Source: Oscillospiraceae bacterium (GTDB lineage Bacteria > Bacillota > Clostridia > Oscillospirales > Ruminococcaceae). From it: a stretch of DNA of 45,222 bases. Position 1 is the stretch's first letter, and the number at the start of each line of letters is the position of its first letter. Position numbers and translations under genes: made by a program. Location of the stretch: positions 1-45,222 of the forward strand of contig WRAV01000017.1 of the NCBI GenBank assembly GCA_009780025.1, given 5' to 3'. This document shows, in pieces, positions 1-8,230 of the stretch. The notes below the pieces were generated by a model. It was not told the DNA's origin. It saw nothing but the letters and a program-made list of their open reading frames with translations, and ran no database searches.

Positions 1-37
1 GCAAACTTACCCAGCCGCTATGCGCGCCCGAGTTTAG
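1..37 (+). pseudogene. 3' end of an unidentified gene (fragment cut by window edge)
   Basis: The first 37 bases read in one frame as the C-terminus TYPAAMRARV followed by TAG. The same C-terminus, with only synonymous third-base differences (GCC/GCT, CGC/CGA, CGA/CGG), ends an open frame at 44731-44829, next to the second copy of the same flanking repeat. This suggests a gene end that was once under protein-level selection and is duplicated together with the repeat. I do not recognise the protein. It could be the tail of an insertion-sequence transposase or of another duplicated gene. Confidence 0.4.
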
Positions 38-355
38 AGTAAGGAATTCTCTCGGTGAGGTATTCACTGCTGGCTGTGATGTTATTGACAAAGAGTGTGG
101 CTGCGGAGCAGGATCACCAGTCCACACACCTACCGGCCCACCAACGTGTCCTTGACCTACCAGTGGGGGTCTGGGGGAGTTGTTTGCGACTGACCTTGGA
201 GCAAACCCGGTCCTCCCCCAGTCGCTTTCTTTTGCTTACTTTTTCTTGGCGAGACAAGAAAAGTAAGTGCCTCCGCGGCATAAGCGGTACACTATTCTCG
301 CCCGCAGGCGATTCTACATTTGGTCTTGAACTTAGAACTTGAACTTTGACCTTAA
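38..355 (+). repeat. Dispersed structured repeat, copy B1 (full)
   Basis: This is a long gene-free repeat matched almost end to end by 44830-45150. It starts with a stretch shared just after the TAG (AGAGTAAGGAATTCTC). A nested hairpin at 171-222 follows: outer arms CTGGGGGAG and CTCCCCCAG, inner arms GTTTGC and GCAAAC. A second hairpin at about 235-268 has arms CTTACTTTTTCTTG and CAAGAAAAGTAAG. Partial, reverse-oriented copies lie at 17575-17690 and 35797-35930. No believable coding frame exists here. It may be a non-autonomous mobile element or a structured RNA. Confidence 0.75.
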
Positions 356-368
356 CAGTGTGAAAACC

Positions 369-395
369 CGCGGGCGGGATGACCCTGCCCCTACA
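369..395 (-). repeat. REP-like palindrome (single, reverse head)
   Basis: An imperfect palindrome of the TGTAGGGG family in reverse orientation: CGGGCGGGAT, then CCCTGCCCCTACA. It lies 130 bases upstream of the comEC-like start. No partner in the opposite orientation was seen nearby. Confidence 0.7.
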
Positions 396-524
396 ACATT
401 AGCCCTTGAACTCAAAAACCCCCACCCCTTGTGGCAATTATTTCAAAGTCTGTTAGCTATAGAGCGCGGCGACCCTGATGCGCCGCCGACTATCGTGCAT
501 CAACGACATAAGGAGGATTCTGCT

Positions 525-2609
525 ATGAAACGTCCACTGCTCGCTGTTGGCGTAAGCTATGCCATAGCGACGTGGGCGTCCTTCTTTTTGGGCCACAGCC
601 TGACGACTTTTATGATTCTGAGCGGGGTCTTCGGCTTCCTTGCTGTGGTTGTGGGGGCTCGTTACAAACAGGCTCGGCTTATCCTGCTGGCGGGGGCAGT
701 GGCCTTAGCTGCGTTCTGGGTGCACCACACGCGCACCGTGCAGCCGCTGATCGACAGCCACGGCCGTGAAGTTGCCGTACACGGCATCGTAACCGCAGTC
801 GACCTGCGCCGAATGCCCAACTACAACCTGACCATCCGCGCCACCTTTCCGGAAGACAACCTGCCGGATACCATCTTGCGGGTGCGCGGCTGGGGAGACT
901 TGGGCACGCACTTTTCGCCCGGGGACGGTATTGATGCTACTGTCATCCTCGAGCCGCTGCTGGGGGCGCAATCGGTGCAGATTTCCCGGGGGCTGTTTGT
1001 CGGCGGGCGGATGGTCGACGCGCAGCGGGTTACCCCGCGCTCTCTGCCCCACCGGTTCGAGAGCTTCTTCCTGGGCCAGAGGCAGATAGCGGTGGCCAAC
1101 ATAAACGCGAATATCGGCTACCCCAACGCCACCATGGTGGCCGGCATGGCCCTGGGCTACCTGGACGACCTCGACTCCGAGCTGAGTGACGCGCTCAGCC
1201 GGGCCGGGGTAATACACATGGTGGTGGTCTCCGGGCTGCACCTCTCGATTTTGATCGCGCTGCTGACCGGAACGCTAACCCGGCTGAAAGTGCGGCGGGT
1301 GCCCTGCGCACTGGCCGCGATTGCCCTGGCGCTTGGGTTCGCGCTGCTGGTGGGCTTTTCGCCCTCAGTCACCCGCGCGCTGGTAATGATGAGCGTCTAC
1401 CAGCTTTCCGGTATCTTCTCCCGCCGGGGCGATCCGCTAAACTCTCTGGGGTTTTCCCTGTTGATTGTCTGCATTATCGCGCCGCATTGGGTGCTGGGCC
1501 GCGGCCTCTGGCTGAGCTTTTGCTCGACTGCGGGGATAATCATCTGCGCCGGGCCGATTACCGAGCGGGCCAAAGCTTACTTTAGCTGGGAGAGCCGCCC
1601 GGCCAGAGCCATGGGCAATTCGTTTATCAGCGCTACTGCGGCTACAATAGGCGCATACATATTCTGTCTGCCGGTCATGGTCTTCACCTCCGGCTGGCTG
1701 CCGATTATAAGCCCGGTTGTAAATGTTTTAGTTGCGCCGCTGGCCTTCCCGGCTCTGGTCTTCGGGCTGCTCAGCGCGTTCTTCACCGGCGGATGGGTCG
1801 CGCCCTTCGCCTGGGTGGCCGGAATGTCCGCCCGCCTGCTGGCCGATGTTTCCCGCATAGCGGCCTCGGTGCCGCTGGCCACCTTCGCTCTGAGCGAGTT
1901 TTGGATGCTCATCTGGCTTACGCTGGCATCTGGGGTCGCCATTTACCTGCTACGCAAAAAAGCCGGCAAGGAACTCTGGCGGTACGGACTCACCCTGATG
2001 GTCCTGGCGTTCGCGGTGGGCAGCTTTACAACAGGCGCGGCCACTCGCGGCCGGGTAGAGGTCGCCGCCATAGAGGACGTCTCGCCCATAGTTCTACTGC
2101 GGGGGAGCGAGGCGGTGGTGGTGGGCACGCCCACCCCATTCGAACTGCGCCGAATATCCCGCTACCTCGACCACCGCGGGGTGCGCAGAATTGAGACTAT
2201 AGTTGCCTACGACCAGGGCTACCAAGTTACCTCCGGGTTGATAAGCCTGGTGGAACAGTACGAGGCTTCCATGGTAATTGGCCCAGGTAACGCCCACATA
2301 CTTGGGCAGATGCAGCGCGCGCTGCCACCTGACACCAAGGTCTTCTCAGGCGAGTACGCAACAATCAGGGTGCTGGGCGGGGTGTATATTTCCCCACAAG
2401 ACGTCGGGCAGGTGGAAATTCGCGCGGGCCGCGTTACCCTGCTAAAAAGCGGGGAAGAATACGCAATAGCGCACCGCCCGCCCCGGAGCACTGTGCATAT
2501 CTGGCAGGGCGGCGTTGTAATCTGGCCGGAAGACGCCCCGCCAACATTCGACCCGCTGGGCGCACTGCTCTTCGGGGAGCGGCGGCTGGTAATAGAACTC
2601 TACCGGTAA
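525..2609 (+). CDS. comEC: ComEC/Rec2-like DNA-uptake channel protein with a degenerate hydrolase domain
   Basis: Predicted polytopic membrane protein of 694 residues, related to the ComEC channel that moves single-stranded DNA into the cell during natural transformation. The start is the ATG at 525, placed by AAGGAGG at 510-516, not the earlier in-frame ATG at 339. An N-terminal hydrophobic and OB-like region (1-210) is followed by the competence core with the family signature VVSGLHLSIL near residue 235 and many hydrophobic helices up to about residue 510. The C-terminal third aligns by eye with the metallo-beta-lactamase domain of ComEC. However, where the family has its HxHxDH metal site this protein reads YDQGYQVTSGL (562-572), so all ligands are missing. 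The channel part looks intact. No other competence gene is in the window. The next gene, holA, is 111 bases away; holA commonly follows comEC in Firmicutes. Confidence 0.88.
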   Translation: MKRPLLAVGVSYAIATWASFFLGHSLTTFMILSGVFGFLAVVVGARYKQARLILLAGAVALAAFWVHHTRTVQPLIDSHGREVAVHGIVTAVDLRRMPNYNLTIRATFPEDNLPDTILRVRGWGDLGTHFSPGDGIDATVILEPLLGAQSVQISRGLFVGGRMVDAQRVTPRSLPHRFESFFLGQRQIAVANINANIGYPNATMVAGMALGYLDDLDSELSDALSRAGVIHMVVVSGLHLSILIALLTGTLTRLKVRRVPCALAAIALALGFALLVGFSPSVTRALVMMSVYQLSGIFSRRGDPLNSLGFSLLIVCIIAPHWVLGRGLWLSFCSTAGIIICAGPITERAKAYFSWESRPARAMGNSFISATAATIGAYIFCLPVMVFTSGWLPIISPVVNVLVAPLAFPALVFGLLSAFFTGGWVAPFAWVAGMSARLLADVSRIAASVPLATFALSEFWMLIWLTLASGVAIYLLRKKAGKELWRYGLTLMVLAFAVGSFTTGAATRGRVEVAAIEDVSPIVLLRGSEAVVVGTPTPFELRRISRYLDHRGVRRIETIVAYDQGYQVTSGLISLVEQYEASMVIGPGNAHILGQMQRALPPDTKVFSGEYATIRVLGGVYISPQDVGQVEIRAGRVTLLKSGEEYAIAHRPPRSTVHIWQGGVVIWPEDAPPTFDPLGALLFGERRLVIELYR

Positions 2610-2638
2610 CACGCGGCATTTAAACCGAATGCAAACAT

Positions 2639-2658
2639 AATGTTCAACACGGAACATT
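2639..2658. other. Short inverted repeat before holA
   Basis: Perfect 7-base arms AATGTTC and GAACATT around a 6-base loop, in the gap between comEC and holA. There is no T-tract, so it is a poor terminator. The half-sites are in the opposite order to a Gram-positive LexA box (GAAC-N4-GTTC). It could be an operator or a small hairpin. Confidence 0.35.
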
Positions 2659-2720
2659 GTTGCAGTTTATATTTGCGATAATTTGCAGATGCAAGCTCCA
2701 ACTTTTGAAAGGATGTGCCC

Positions 2721-3749
2721 ATGCGCTACACAGACGAGTTCAGCTTTGGCAAGGTGGTGCGGGCCGGCACGACCTATCCCGTTTACTTGCTCTACGGCAG
2801 CGAGCGATACCTTATAGAGAAGTGGGCCAAGTCCCTACTTGGCAAGGGCGAGAGCTCCCCATTTAACAGTCAGCGGCTGGACGGCCAACACCCTGACCTG
2901 GGCGAGATTTGGTCAGCCCTAGAGGCACTACCCCTCTTTGCCCAGGAAAAAGTCGTCCATCTCGACGACTTTGATCCATCCGGCCTCTCTCCAAAGGATT
3001 TGGAAGACTTTGCGGCCATGCTCGCGGATATTCCGCCCAGCAGCCGTTTAATAGTTACGGCCAAGGCGGCCTCATTCGCCACTAGTGCCGTGGGCAAGAA
3101 AATTATAAAATTGGTCGAAGAGCATGGGGCTGCTGTTGAGCTCTCCATCCGCGGCCGGGGCGACCTTGTTAAATTTTTGCAGGCGGGCGCCAAGCGACTG
3201 GGCTGCGATCTCTCCGGGGACGGCGCCAGGCATCTGGTCGAAATCTGCCCCGCGGATATGCAGCTGCTTGAAAACGAGCTTGCCAAGGTCTGCGCATTTG
3301 CCGGGAGCGGCGAGATTGACCGGGAAAAGATTGACGCCATGGTCACCCCCAAAACCGAGGCCAGCGCCTTCGAGCTCAGCCAGCTGATTTTGCGGGGGAG
3401 CACAAAAGGCGCCCTTGAGCTGCTGGGCCGCCTCTTTTATCTGCGAGAGGAGCCCATAGCGATTCTGGGTGCGCTCTCGGTCAGTTTTTGCGATCTTTAC
3501 CGGGCCTGTGCGGCCAAAGACGCTGGTCTGGCTGTTCCCGCTATGGTCAAGACCTATGGCTACAAGAGCGAGTTTCGGGCAAAGAAGGCCTTCCAGAATG
3601 CGGGCAAGCTCAGCCTAAAAGCCGCACGCAAAGCCGTAACCATGCTCTGCGAGTGCGATGCCGCCATGAAAAGCACGGCCGGCGATGCCAGGATTCGCCT
3701 TGAGCAGCTGACGGTAAAGCTGACCGCGCTCTGCGGGGAGGGCCGCTGA
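2721..3749 (+). CDS. holA: DNA polymerase III delta subunit
   Basis: Clamp-loader subunit that opens the beta sliding clamp during replication. The 342-residue length is normal for bacterial HolA. The N-terminal degenerate P-loop region is recognisable (YLLYGSERYLIEKWAKSL, about 21-38), followed by the AAA+ domains and the C-terminal collar domain (QLILRGSTKGALELLGRL, typical delta linker). The ATG at 2721 is preferred over the in-frame GTG at 2715 because GAAAGGA at 2706-2712 sits 8 bases before it. The stop overlaps the start of rnmV (TGATG), which points to translational coupling. Family assignment is confident from overall pattern, not from a search. Confidence 0.93.
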   Translation: MRYTDEFSFGKVVRAGTTYPVYLLYGSERYLIEKWAKSLLGKGESSPFNSQRLDGQHPDLGEIWSALEALPLFAQEKVVHLDDFDPSGLSPKDLEDFAAMLADIPPSSRLIVTAKAASFATSAVGKKIIKLVEEHGAAVELSIRGRGDLVKFLQAGAKRLGCDLSGDGARHLVEICPADMQLLENELAKVCAFAGSGEIDREKIDAMVTPKTEASAFELSQLILRGSTKGALELLGRLFYLREEPIAILGALSVSFCDLYRACAAKDAGLAVPAMVKTYGYKSEFRAKKAFQNAGKLSLKAARKAVTMLCECDAAMKSTAGDARIRLEQLTVKLTALCGEGR

Positions 3750-4357
3750 TGACGCCGGAAAAGCCCAAGCTCGCCACCCCTTTGATTGTGGAAGGCAAAT
3801 ATGATAAAATTAAGCTGGATTCGATTGTCGATGCGCTGATAATACCCACCGACGGTTTTCGCATATTCAAGGATAAGCAGATGCGCGAGCTTATACGCAA
3901 GCTGGCCGCTGGGACCGGAATAGCCGTGCTGACCGACTCGGACGGCGCGGGGTTTGTTATTCGGCGGCACCTGGCAGGAATTGTGCCCCCTGGACAGATC
4001 ATAAACTTATACATCCCCGACGTATTCGGGAAGGAAAAGCGCAAGGCGAGCCACTCCAAAGAGGGCAAGCTAGGCGTTGAGGGGATAGACTCCCGCCTAC
4101 TGCTGGAGGCCATGGAAAAGGCCGGGCTATTCGAGAGCTCAGGCCCGCCGGTACGGGAGCCTATAACTAAGGCCGATATGTATGACGCTGGGCTGAGTGG
4201 CGGGCCTAGCAGCCGGGCTCTGCGCGCCGCCTTGATTGATGAGCTCGGCTTGCCGGCACGGCTCTCTGCGCCGGCGCTGCCGGCAGTGCTCACCCGCTTG
4301 CTGGAGCGGGAGGAGTTCTTTGCGCTGTGCGAGAAGTTGTCCCGGCAGGCAAAGTAA
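3749..4357 (+). CDS. rnmV: Ribonuclease M5 (5S rRNA maturase, Toprim domain)
   Basis: Cuts both strands of the 5S rRNA precursor helix; specific to low-GC Gram-positives and relatives. The Toprim motifs are present: EGKYD (15-19) with the general-base Glu, and the acidic DSDGAG (63-68) that binds magnesium. The family signature continues through FGKEKRKASHSKEGKLGVEG. It is 202 residues, slightly longer than the usual 180-190. Translationally coupled to holA by a TGATG overlap. The common neighbour ksgA is not found downstream; a lipoprotein gene of different base composition follows instead. Confidence 0.93.
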   Translation: MTPEKPKLATPLIVEGKYDKIKLDSIVDALIIPTDGFRIFKDKQMRELIRKLAAGTGIAVLTDSDGAGFVIRRHLAGIVPPGQIINLYIPDVFGKEKRKASHSKEGKLGVEGIDSRLLLEAMEKAGLFESSGPPVREPITKADMYDAGLSGGPSSRALRAALIDELGLPARLSAPALPAVLTRLLEREEFFALCEKLSRQAK

Positions 4358-4413
4358 AGGTCGATACTCGCGGTAATTGTAGAGCAGGTAATTTATATTT
4401 GTGGAGGAAGTCA

Positions 4414-5268
4414 ATGAAACGGTCGTTCATTTTGCTTAGTGTGCTTATCTTAGCATTTGCGCTTGCAGGATGTGGAAATACTGGCACGTATTATAATGGC
4501 GAAACGCCACCACTGGAAACCATACTGCCCGAAGTAACAGTAGAAGACACAACAAAGCCGATAGAAAACTCAATTGCAAACGAGTCTGAACCAACACAGG
4601 CATGGCAAGAAGCTTTTGTGGAATTATTACTTGATTATGAAGAGCAAATAATCGGTGAATATGCAGAACTCATGTGGGAAATGGAAAACTTTGATTTCCC
4701 CTTTAGCGGGTTGTTTACGTTACATGACATGAACGGAGACGGCATGCCGGAGTTGATTGTTTGGCAAGCTGGTCAAGGTGGTTTTTTCTCTGTTTATTCT
4801 GCATATACCTATTCAAATAACAAAATCGTGCCACTTGAGATAATTGGCGACTTCGGCGGCCGTGGCCCTTCTATATTTTCGCCGTCAAGCAATATGCAAG
4901 GAATTATTACTGCAACTATCGAAAGCGGTTTTACAAGGTATACTCTAATCGAGATGGAAGGTTACAGCCTGCGTGCGCCAATTTCTATTTATGAAGATTG
5001 GACTGGTTTGCAGTCATTGAATGGTACATCATTATATTTTGTAAGAGGTTTAGAAGTAGTCCCGATGGAAATTCCTCACGAACTTAGTCACATATTTGAT
5101 TGTTGCTGTGTTGAAGAAAGGGCTTCACGCGGCATTATTTACACATTTGTTGCGCAAGAAGAATTCTATAGGATACTTGAGGACGTATTTGGTAATCCGA
5201 ACGACTCAGGTGATTGGCCTTTAGAAATTACCGAGGCCAATGTTCAAAATGCTATCTTTGGACGTTAG
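4414..5268 (+). CDS. Lipoprotein with an acidic calcium-binding-like loop, unknown function
   Basis: A 284-residue secreted lipoprotein. The signal peptide MKRSFILLSVLILAFALAGC carries a clear lipobox (LAGC, lipidated Cys20). The start at 4414 is set by GGAGG at 4403-4407; the open frame extends upstream to 4327 but inside rnmV. The mature N-terminus is Thr/Glu/Pro-rich, a typical linker. A loop at 104-113 (HDMNGDGMPE) has the DxNxDG spacing of EF-hand or FG-GAP calcium loops, and HDxNGDGxPEL is common in clostridial lipoproteins of unknown role. Codon use is clearly more AT-rich than the flanking genes, which suggests acquisition by transfer. I cannot name a function. Confidence 0.75.
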   Translation: MKRSFILLSVLILAFALAGCGNTGTYYNGETPPLETILPEVTVEDTTKPIENSIANESEPTQAWQEAFVELLLDYEEQIIGEYAELMWEMENFDFPFSGLFTLHDMNGDGMPELIVWQAGQGGFFSVYSAYTYSNNKIVPLEIIGDFGGRGPSIFSPSSNMQGIITATIESGFTRYTLIEMEGYSLRAPISIYEDWTGLQSLNGTSLYFVRGLEVVPMEIPHELSHIFDCCCVEERASRGIIYTFVAQEEFYRILEDVFGNPNDSGDWPLEITEANVQNAIFGR

Positions 5269-5413
5269 CCTTCAAGCGGCTTTTGGAACGTAACTAGGGC
5301 GTGTTCCCACTCCTAATAAGCATTATGCGTAGCTGGACATCGCATACTACACCCATAGATCCGTTAGCACACAATTTCTTTTGGCAGGTTTTATATCCAA
5401 GGAGGTGCGCTAT

Positions 5414-6733
5414 ATGGCCGTAATGACCGGCCTTGCATTTGTATACGTGGCGCTGCCTGTGGCTGTTGCGCTTTATCTACTTTTCCCGGCGGGCGCGAGG
5501 CCGGGTGCGCTGCTTGGGTTTTCGCTGGCCTACTACCTTTTGGTCGGCCCTGAGATGCTGCCGTATATGCTGGCCGTCGCCGCCGCAGACCTGGCTGCGC
5601 TCGCCATAATGGCCCGCTACGACCACAACCAAAAAACCCGCGAGGCCTGCCTTATCTTCTCGGTTGCAAAGAACCTGGGGGCTATCCTGGTTTTTCAGGG
5701 GATGGCGACGAGGTGGCAGGCGGGGCCGGAAACCGCGCTTGGTCTGTACGTGGTCACTCTTTCGGGGCTGGGATGTGTGCTGGAGGCCTACCGACGGCAG
5801 ATACCAAAGGATATAAACCCTATTCACTTTGCGCTCTATTGCTTCTTCTTTCCCCGTTTGGCGGCCGGGCCGCTCATCACTTACCGGGATTTTGTCCCGC
5901 AGCTGGAGCAGTCCGGGGCCACACCCGGCCAGATGGGCAAGGGGTTCTGCATATTTTTGCAGGGGGCAGTTAAGTTCCGGCTGCTGGGAGAGGGCCTGCA
6001 CATTTTTTACGATACCCTGCGCCATATCCCGCCTGAAGAGGTTTCGGTACTGGGCGTCTGGACAGGCATACTGGCCCTGGGTTTGAGCGTTTACTTGCGC
6101 TTTTCCGGCTGCGCGGACATGGCCCGGGGAATCGGCGGTATGCTGGGGCTAACCCTGCCCAAAAACTTCGATTACCCATACCAGGCCAAGAGCGTGGGTG
6201 ACTTTTTTGCACGCTTTAACTTTTCGCTGACAGGTTACATCCGCGAAGTCCTTGGCCCCCGCTACGCGGACGGCCTAATTGGCCTGCTTGTAGTTGGAGT
6301 TGCCAGTGGACTTTGGTTTGGGCTTTCGGTTGGGCGGCTGGTCTGGGGAATTTACCTGGCGCTGTTTTTGCTGCTTGAGCGCAGGCTTTACCCCGGGTTT
6401 GTCAAGAGGGCGCATCCCGTATTTGGCAGGGTGTACGCGCTGACGGTTATCCTGCTCAGCTTTGCTATGTTTGGCGCAAACAGCCTGGGCGAGATAGCCC
6501 AGACAGTCACAATTATGTTCGGATTTGGTGATCTGCCTCTTCAGAGTGACAGACTGGGGTATCTGCTGGCCTCCAACCGGTTGCTGCTAATTGCCGGAGT
6601 CATACTTGCCACCAGTGCCCTGACCAAGACAGGCGCCTTCCTTAAGACACGCATTCCTGCCGGCGCCACAGCTGTGCTGGCATTCATTGCAAGTCTTATC
6701 CTACTGGTACTGCTGAGCGCATTCTTATTGTAG
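5414..6733 (+). CDS. MBOAT-family membrane protein lacking both conserved histidines
   Basis: A 439-residue polytopic membrane protein with the conserved core of AlgI/DltB-type O-acyltransferases: FSGCADMARGIGGMLG, then LPKNFDYPYQAKSVGDFF. Active members follow with RWHIS and, later, a GLWHG box holding the catalytic histidine. Here these read RFNFS (267-271) and GLWFG (299-303), so one His is Asn269 and the catalytic His is Phe302. The start at 5414 is set by AAGGAGG at 5399-5405. The next gene is a DHHW-family protein, the usual partner of MBOATs that O-acylate wall or exopolysaccharides, and it is also catalytically empty. The stop codon TAG is part of a REP-like repeat. A binding or transport role remains possible, since the frame and membrane core are intact. 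Confidence 0.85.
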   Translation: MAVMTGLAFVYVALPVAVALYLLFPAGARPGALLGFSLAYYLLVGPEMLPYMLAVAAADLAALAIMARYDHNQKTREACLIFSVAKNLGAILVFQGMATRWQAGPETALGLYVVTLSGLGCVLEAYRRQIPKDINPIHFALYCFFFPRLAAGPLITYRDFVPQLEQSGATPGQMGKGFCIFLQGAVKFRLLGEGLHIFYDTLRHIPPEEVSVLGVWTGILALGLSVYLRFSGCADMARGIGGMLGLTLPKNFDYPYQAKSVGDFFARFNFSLTGYIREVLGPRYADGLIGLLVVGVASGLWFGLSVGRLVWGIYLALFLLLERRLYPGFVKRAHPVFGRVYALTVILLSFAMFGANSLGEIAQTVTIMFGFGDLPLQSDRLGYLLASNRLLLIAGVILATSALTKTGAFLKTRIPAGATAVLAFIASLILLVLLSAFLL

Positions 6734-6823
6734 GGGCAGTCGCCCAACTGAAGTCGCAAAAAACATATCAGTTGCTCGATAATACTAAAATCCGCGGACG
6801 ACCGGGGGCGGCCGTCCCTACGG
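6729..6823. repeat. REP-like doublet in the MBOAT-DHHW gap
   Basis: Head copy TGTAGGGGCAGTCGCCC begins at the MBOAT stop codon (TAG at 6731-6733 lies inside it). An inverted partner at 6794-6823 has arms GGACGACC and GGCCGTCC and ends CCCTACGG. The two heads face each other, about 90 bases apart, which is the organisation of REP doublets. Confidence 0.7.
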
Positions 6824-6877
6824 ACGTTATCAATGCATTTCGGCACCACACTGTCAACTGCAAAAGAGGTGAAACTC

Positions 6878-8032
6878 ATGAAACGTTACTTTGCGATAAT
6901 AGCTGCCTTGGCCCTTCTCGCAATTCCGGCCTTTGCGCTGGGGCGGGGCACCGCCGCAATGCCGTTACCCGCGCGCGCGGTGCTGGAGGGCGGCCTCCCT
7001 GAGGTGGTTGAAAGCCATATTGCCCAGAGTTTTCCGGGCAGGGATGCTTTGACCGGCTGGTCCCTTGCCATACGTGTGCTGGGCGGACAGCGGGAATACA
7101 ACCAAATATTCATCTCGGGGGATGAGCTTATACCGGTGCTCGACCCGCCACTTGACTACCAGGTGAGCGAGAACACGGGCGCTATACTGGAATTTGCGAG
7201 CCAGTCACGGGCGCGTGTTTACACCATGATAATTCCTACTGTGAGCGCTATAAGGCAACAGAGCCTGCCTTCGTTTTTTCTGGGTCAGAGCGTCTTCAAC
7301 CAGCGGCAATTTATCGACCAGGTTTACGCCGAGATGCTGGGCGGGGGAGTGAGCACTGTCGATGCCTACTCCGCCCTGCTGGAGCATAGAGAGCAGTATA
7401 TTTTCTACCGCACCGAAAACAACCTTACCAGCCTGGGCGGGTTCCATCTATACCACGCTCTGGGCGGGCACCTGGATGGCATGGCCCGACCGTCCTTGCA
7501 GCGCTACGACATTGAGCACGTGATGTACGGCTTCTTTGGGGATTTGTACTTGCGCTCACCCTTCCAGAACGCGCGGGGGGATATACTTTCGATTTTCCGC
7601 TACCGGCGCACGCCCCCCCGGGAATATATCGTGACTATTCACCGTGGCGGGCAGACCCGCACCTACCACACCCTATTCCCGCTGCACAAGCTCGACCTTG
7701 AGGGCCGCGAGATGGACATCTTCATGGGTGGGCTGGGTGCCAAAACCGTGATAACAGCGTCGTCCTTGCCGTTTTCCAGTAATTTGTTGGTAATTGGCGA
7801 TCACACTGCTCTTGCGTTTGTGCCCTTCCTTGCCAACCACTACCGCACCGTAACTTTGCTCGACCTCTCGCAAGTGGGCGAGGAGGAGATATACGCTGTC
7901 GCCCTAGACATTGGGCGGGACTTCTACAACCAGATATTGATCGCCTACAGCATAGAGACTTATATGCACTATCCCTACCCCGCCAGAATCTTAAGCCTTC
8001 TACCACAGCCAGGTGAATATTGGGAATATTAA
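6878..8032 (+). CDS. DHHW-family protein with the DHHW motif replaced
   Basis: A 384-residue exported protein related to the DHHW family (AlgJ/AlgX-like SGNH hydrolase fold), which acts with an MBOAT partner in O-acetylation outside the membrane. The signal peptide is MKRYFAIIAALALLAIPAFA. The start at 6878 is set by AAGAGGTG at 6864-6871; earlier in-frame codons lack a site. The family signature YRTDHHWTSLG appears here as FYRTENNLTSLGG (ENNL at 180-183), so the Asp and His of the triad are gone. Near the C-terminus, where the family has a DS pair with the nucleophile Ser, this protein has GDHTAL (307-312) within the recognisable context FVPFLANHYRTVTLLDL. Fold conserved, chemistry apparently lost. 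Paired with the equally empty MBOAT upstream. Confidence 0.8.
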   Translation: MKRYFAIIAALALLAIPAFALGRGTAAMPLPARAVLEGGLPEVVESHIAQSFPGRDALTGWSLAIRVLGGQREYNQIFISGDELIPVLDPPLDYQVSENTGAILEFASQSRARVYTMIIPTVSAIRQQSLPSFFLGQSVFNQRQFIDQVYAEMLGGGVSTVDAYSALLEHREQYIFYRTENNLTSLGGFHLYHALGGHLDGMARPSLQRYDIEHVMYGFFGDLYLRSPFQNARGDILSIFRYRRTPPREYIVTIHRGGQTRTYHTLFPLHKLDLEGREMDIFMGGLGAKTVITASSLPFSSNLLVIGDHTALAFVPFLANHYRTVTLLDLSQVGEEEIYAVALDIGRDFYNQILIAYSIETYMHYPYPARILSLLPQPGEYWEY

Positions 8033-8048
8033 CCTTTATGATTTAAAA

Positions 8049-8116
8049 GCCACCTGCCCTGCAGGGGCGAGGTGCCTGCGCATAAGTGTGCTGTCCATGT
8101 CCTTCCATGGACAGCA
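8049..8116. repeat. Two-hairpin element, copy A1 (upstream of ABC operon)
   Basis: A 68-base element with a first stem around CCCTGCAGGG, the shared box GGCGAGG then TGCGCAT, and a perfect 11-base hairpin, arms TGCTGTCCATG and CATGGACAGCA around loop TCCTTC. A second copy, with a different stem sequence but the same boxes and a CCTTC loop, lies at 26776-26845. Each copy is upstream of an ABC ATPase gene on the plus strand. There is no U-tract on the plus strand after it. Confidence 0.55.
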
Positions 8117-8230
8117 TTCCCTAATTATACCGGCCTTTGTACCCTTGCAAAAAATCGCCGGATGCTGTATACTGTACTTTCGAGCGTAGCCCAAAACAAT
8201 GCCCCGGCGGCGAAAGAGAAGTGATGGTAA

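Noticed and set aside
55-342. 95-codon open frame at the window start
   Set aside because: It runs through the hairpins of the dispersed repeat and is not open in the second copy.
2639-2658. LexA-type operator before holA
   Set aside because: Half-sites are GTTC-N6-GAAC, the reverse order of the Gram-positive GAAC-N4-GTTC box.
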